DNA from: Daphnia pulex
Taxonomy: Eukaryota; Arthropoda; Branchiopoda; Diplostraca; Daphniidae
Direction of reading: 5' to 3'
Length of the DNA stretch: 64,000 nucleotides
NCBI RefSeq assembly: GCF_021134715.1
Contig: NC_060028.1
Location: forward strand, 10,081,482-10,145,481
Shown: positions 60,901 to 64,000 of the stretch, one piece after another
How the letters are laid out: each line of letters opens with the position of its first letter
How positions within the stretch are numbered: the stretch's first letter is position 1
Translations under genes and position numbers: made by a program
Notes under the pieces: generated by a model
What the model was told of the DNA's origin: nothing
Database searches by the model: none
The model's input: only the letters and a program-made list of their open reading frames with translations

Positions 60901-63900
60901 CTGACACGACCTTAGATGAGATAAATCGGTGGGCGACGCTATATTTATGTGGTGCGCGGCTTTTTTTCTTTTTTTACGCAACTGGGGGGCGGCAACTGAA
61001 ATTGGCCCGATGATTAATTGGCGCATGAATGATGAAGACTTGTGTGAGCATGTGACGGGTCAAGACAACGGGGCAATGAGTCACCATATCTTTTATCCAC
61101 TTCGGACATGGTCGACTGGACTCTCTGCATTTCTATACATGTCTAAAGACACACACATCTCTCGGATAAGAAATCTAGGAAACTTTGTTTGAATAAGAAA
61201 AAAGGGGGGCCAAGTGAATGCATGTCGACAATTCCATTATGGTACGGAGACTTGGCGGAGAGGAAGGAAAGGAGGTACGACGACGAATACCAATATTTCA
61301 TACCTCATCTTCATATATATTTACTCCAGATGTGTCGGATTTCTATACAGCCCCATAAAAAAAAAGATATTTCCTAGTAATGGTCCACTCATCATTCGAT
61401 TCTGACGATCAGCCAGGCGACCCATTTTCATTTTCTGACTTAGTATTAACCCAGAGCGACATTTTCTCCATTCAACTATGCGGGAATGGACTTTTTGCTA
61501 TTATTCCGGACATGAGCGATGGGGCAAAAAAAAATCGATATCAAATCAAAATTCACGGGGGGAAAAAAAGTTTCAATTTCGCTAAATCACGCGGGATATT
61601 TAATTATGTCTGCATTTGCCCGTTAAATCGCTTGCCATTTGGCACAATACTTGATTATAGATTGTCCCCCCCCCCCATTTTTTTGTTTGGTAAGGGCATT
61701 GCAATCTTGTAGCGTTTAAAGATTTCTGGCACGTTTGGTGTCTATCCATAGGTTATGGGCGACTGGTAGCTGCTGCTGCTGCTGGCTGTCTAGTAATTCA
61801 TCTTTGTAATTCCATTAAGGGGGAAAATCAATAAGAAGAAGAGGATTGATTACTTCAGAGACCACCACCATTACTGCGGCAATGATTATCAAAGTATATT
61901 CTCCCACGGGATGTGTTTGGGCGGATAGCAAAGTTAGGTGCTGCACGGATTGACACGCAGTCTTCGGCCGGGAGCGTTCATTCATCGGAATTATTCATTG
62001 CCTGATTGTGTTGGAAAATGTTGCGCGCGTCAAGTTGTGAGTATACATGAAACTAGGGATTAATTCATACACACTTTATCGTTTAGTTATTAGCCGACAT
62101 GTTAGCTGCTGCATATTGTTCAATTTCAGTCGTGAAATCAAGACGGCCGGCCTCATATCTGTCCCTTTGATCAATATAGCTCGTCAGTTGAGCCGTGCAA
62201 AGTATACAGCAGAGTGGCAGCGGAAGCCATGGCTTTATTGATCCAGCGGCGGCAGCAGCTTCTTGGTCTTTTCGCGGCGACCCAAAGCAATAATTCTTGT
62301 ATGCGGCTTGATTGTATTGTGCGTGCACTCTGGCAGGAAACTATTTTACACAGGACATCCGCACAATGGGCAAAAAAGTACAAGTAGCTGTGCCTAGTTC
62401 CCACAAATAATAATAAAAAAAGCTATTCCCCTTGTGTTTTGATTCGAACGAATCGAGAGAGAGAGAGAGTCAAACAGTGAATAATTCTCTAGCGTGAATT
62501 ATTGCGCAACGACAAATCAAGGGAAATGTATAACACACACATCACTCCCACTGCTTCTATACATATATTTTTTTTTTTCCAATTTTTTTTTTCTTGGTTT
62601 TTCCTTCTTGTGCTGAGCTGACGACATTTTTATCGCCACGGACAACGAAAATACAATGGCACAGAAATAATCCCGCCATGTATAGGAAACATGTATAGGT
62701 GCTGCCGGGTTACACAGACAGAATCGTGATATGGTCGCGTTAGAGATTAAATTACCAATTGACAGAATGAATAATGTGCTATATATGACGCCCTAGATAA
62801 CAAACGACTACATTTTAATCAATCTCCTGCTCATATTTATTTATAAGCCGTGTGTATAGGCCTACACGGCGACACAGAGCTAGACACACGTTCTCAAAGT
62901 ATCGCTTCCATATGATTGGCCGGACAACTTTTTTAGCGACCTGGGAGAGAGAGAAAGAGAGTGTAAGGGAGTTGGACGAGCTGTCTCTCTCTCCTAGATA
63001 TATTTTGTTCCCGAACCGAACTTGCAAGTCTGTATATACCATCGAAATCCCAACAGACACCAAACTTCGAGATAGATTGGATGTGTGTGTGTGCTATTAC
63101 GTCTCCAGCAAAATCTTCTTTTTGGACCTTGTTAAAATTTTTGGAAAAAAAAAAAAAAAACATTTTGAAAAGATTCGAGAGAATTCTATCTATTCACTCC
63201 TCTGTTTAGTCTATATCTAGAAAAAAGTGGAAACCTTATTTTATAGTTGTGATGTAACCCCAGATTGATTTTAGTGCTTCTATTGTACGTGTGCCGTATT
63301 ACAAAAAAAAAAAGGACAGACGGATAATGTAACCATCTTATATAGTTTTCTGAAAAGGCCCATGATTGGAAATCGGCTTAGATGAGACTATCTTAAATTA
63401 ACTCTTATTATTTAGCCAAATGATTTCAGCCTTTGATGAATAGACCACCGCAAAGCGCAAACCTTTGACAACGATCCTGATTGACTCGAGATTAATTGAC
63501 GGTGAATGGGGTGGCACTTAAATTGCGTGGCTTAGCGAATGGCCTTTGCTTTGTTGTCTGTCAAGTCGAGATAAATGCACGTTCATTCAGCACCTGATGC
63601 GGTTGCCAACAAATTGGAAACCTCCCATTTCATTTGAGCTCCAACGTTGTTACTTTGTTTCCTGCGGGACCCGAATGTGTCAGCTTGTTTCGAACCATTT
63701 GATGCCAGTCTCGACTTAATTCAAACCGACGCGTGTGACAGCAGTTTTGGCGTTTCCAATCAGAACTGTACTGATTGGTTCGTGTACTACTTGGTGTAGG
63801 TTTTTGACACACTCCTTTTCAATTCATTAACCACGGCAATTAAACGTTTCTGAAACGTTAAAAGTGCCATTGAACTCGGGTTGTTATTGGTTCCGGTTCC

Positions 63901-64000
63901 ACTTCAAAAAAAATAAAATAAAATAAAGCGGGCAGCCATCTTATACGTCTTCTAGGTTTTCATCAACCCCATCCATAATATCCATGGTGACGAACGGGGA
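54901..64000. other. About 9 kb of gene-poor DNA upstream of the receptor
   Basis: No reading frame on either strand shows a recognisable domain or credible exon set; the longest frames (about 60-140 codons) are random-looking or low-complexity. CAG/CTG microsatellites occur near 56460, 57672 and 61772, with GA runs near 62455 and 62945. The region probably contains the receptor's leader exon(s), promoter and distal regulatory DNA, which cannot be placed from sequence alone. Confidence 0.5.

Noticed and set aside
1..64000. CRISPR arrays, bacterial operons, tRNA or rRNA genes
   Set aside because: The DNA is eukaryotic with spliced genes; no regularly spaced repeats or structured RNA gene sequences were recognised.

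Overview
The window looks like nuclear DNA of a branchiopod crustacean, most likely Daphnia or a close relative. Evidence: multi-exon genes with short GT-AG introns, arthropod-style TATA plus TCAGT-type initiators, and a family of secreted proteins built on a Tyr-Tyr-Thr repeat. The genus is an inference from protein content; no marker gene is present. All well-supported host genes lie on the minus strand. Their exons were joined by hand from splice signals and protein similarity. Reading phase closes at every junction of the four main genes.

Layout. (1) 1-646: 3' end of a non-LTR retrotransposon (plus strand). (2) 647-7127: a large spaced inverted repeat, arms 647-3517 and 4257-7127 (2,871 bp each, no mismatch seen), around a 740-bp spacer. 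Each arm carries two tandem, degenerate copies of a secreted Tyr-rich repeat gene. The spacer holds two exon-like pieces resembling cytochrome c oxidase subunit 7A. (3) 7128-10094: mostly noncoding, with a 5' relic of an MRD1/RBM19-type RNA-binding gene near 8930-9490. (4) 10095-27725: the CAPS/CADPS gene, 32 coding exons, 1,446 aa, including exons of 21, 12 and 6 nt. (5) 27726-38239: about 10 kb without a convincing coding exon, probably the CAPS 5' noncoding exon(s), a long first intron and the promoter. (6) 38240-47686: an FCHO gene (F-BAR plus mu-homology domain), 21 coding exons, 1,167 aa with an optional 81-nt exon. (7) 48295-49411: a small four-exon secreted, cuticle-like protein with a clear TATA box. 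(8) 51051-54889: a seven-exon rhodopsin-class neuropeptide receptor, closest in pattern to arthropod FMRFamide receptors. (9) 54890-64000: about 9 kb of gene-poor DNA upstream of the receptor.

Functionally, CAPS (dense-core vesicle priming), FCHO (initiation of clathrin-coated pits) and the peptide receptor all concern secretion, endocytosis or peptide signalling. They have separate promoters and nothing shows co-regulation. The most unusual structure is the near-perfect inverted repeat. Its left edge falls between the TATA box and the transcription start of the duplicated gene, where it meets the tail of the retrotransposon.
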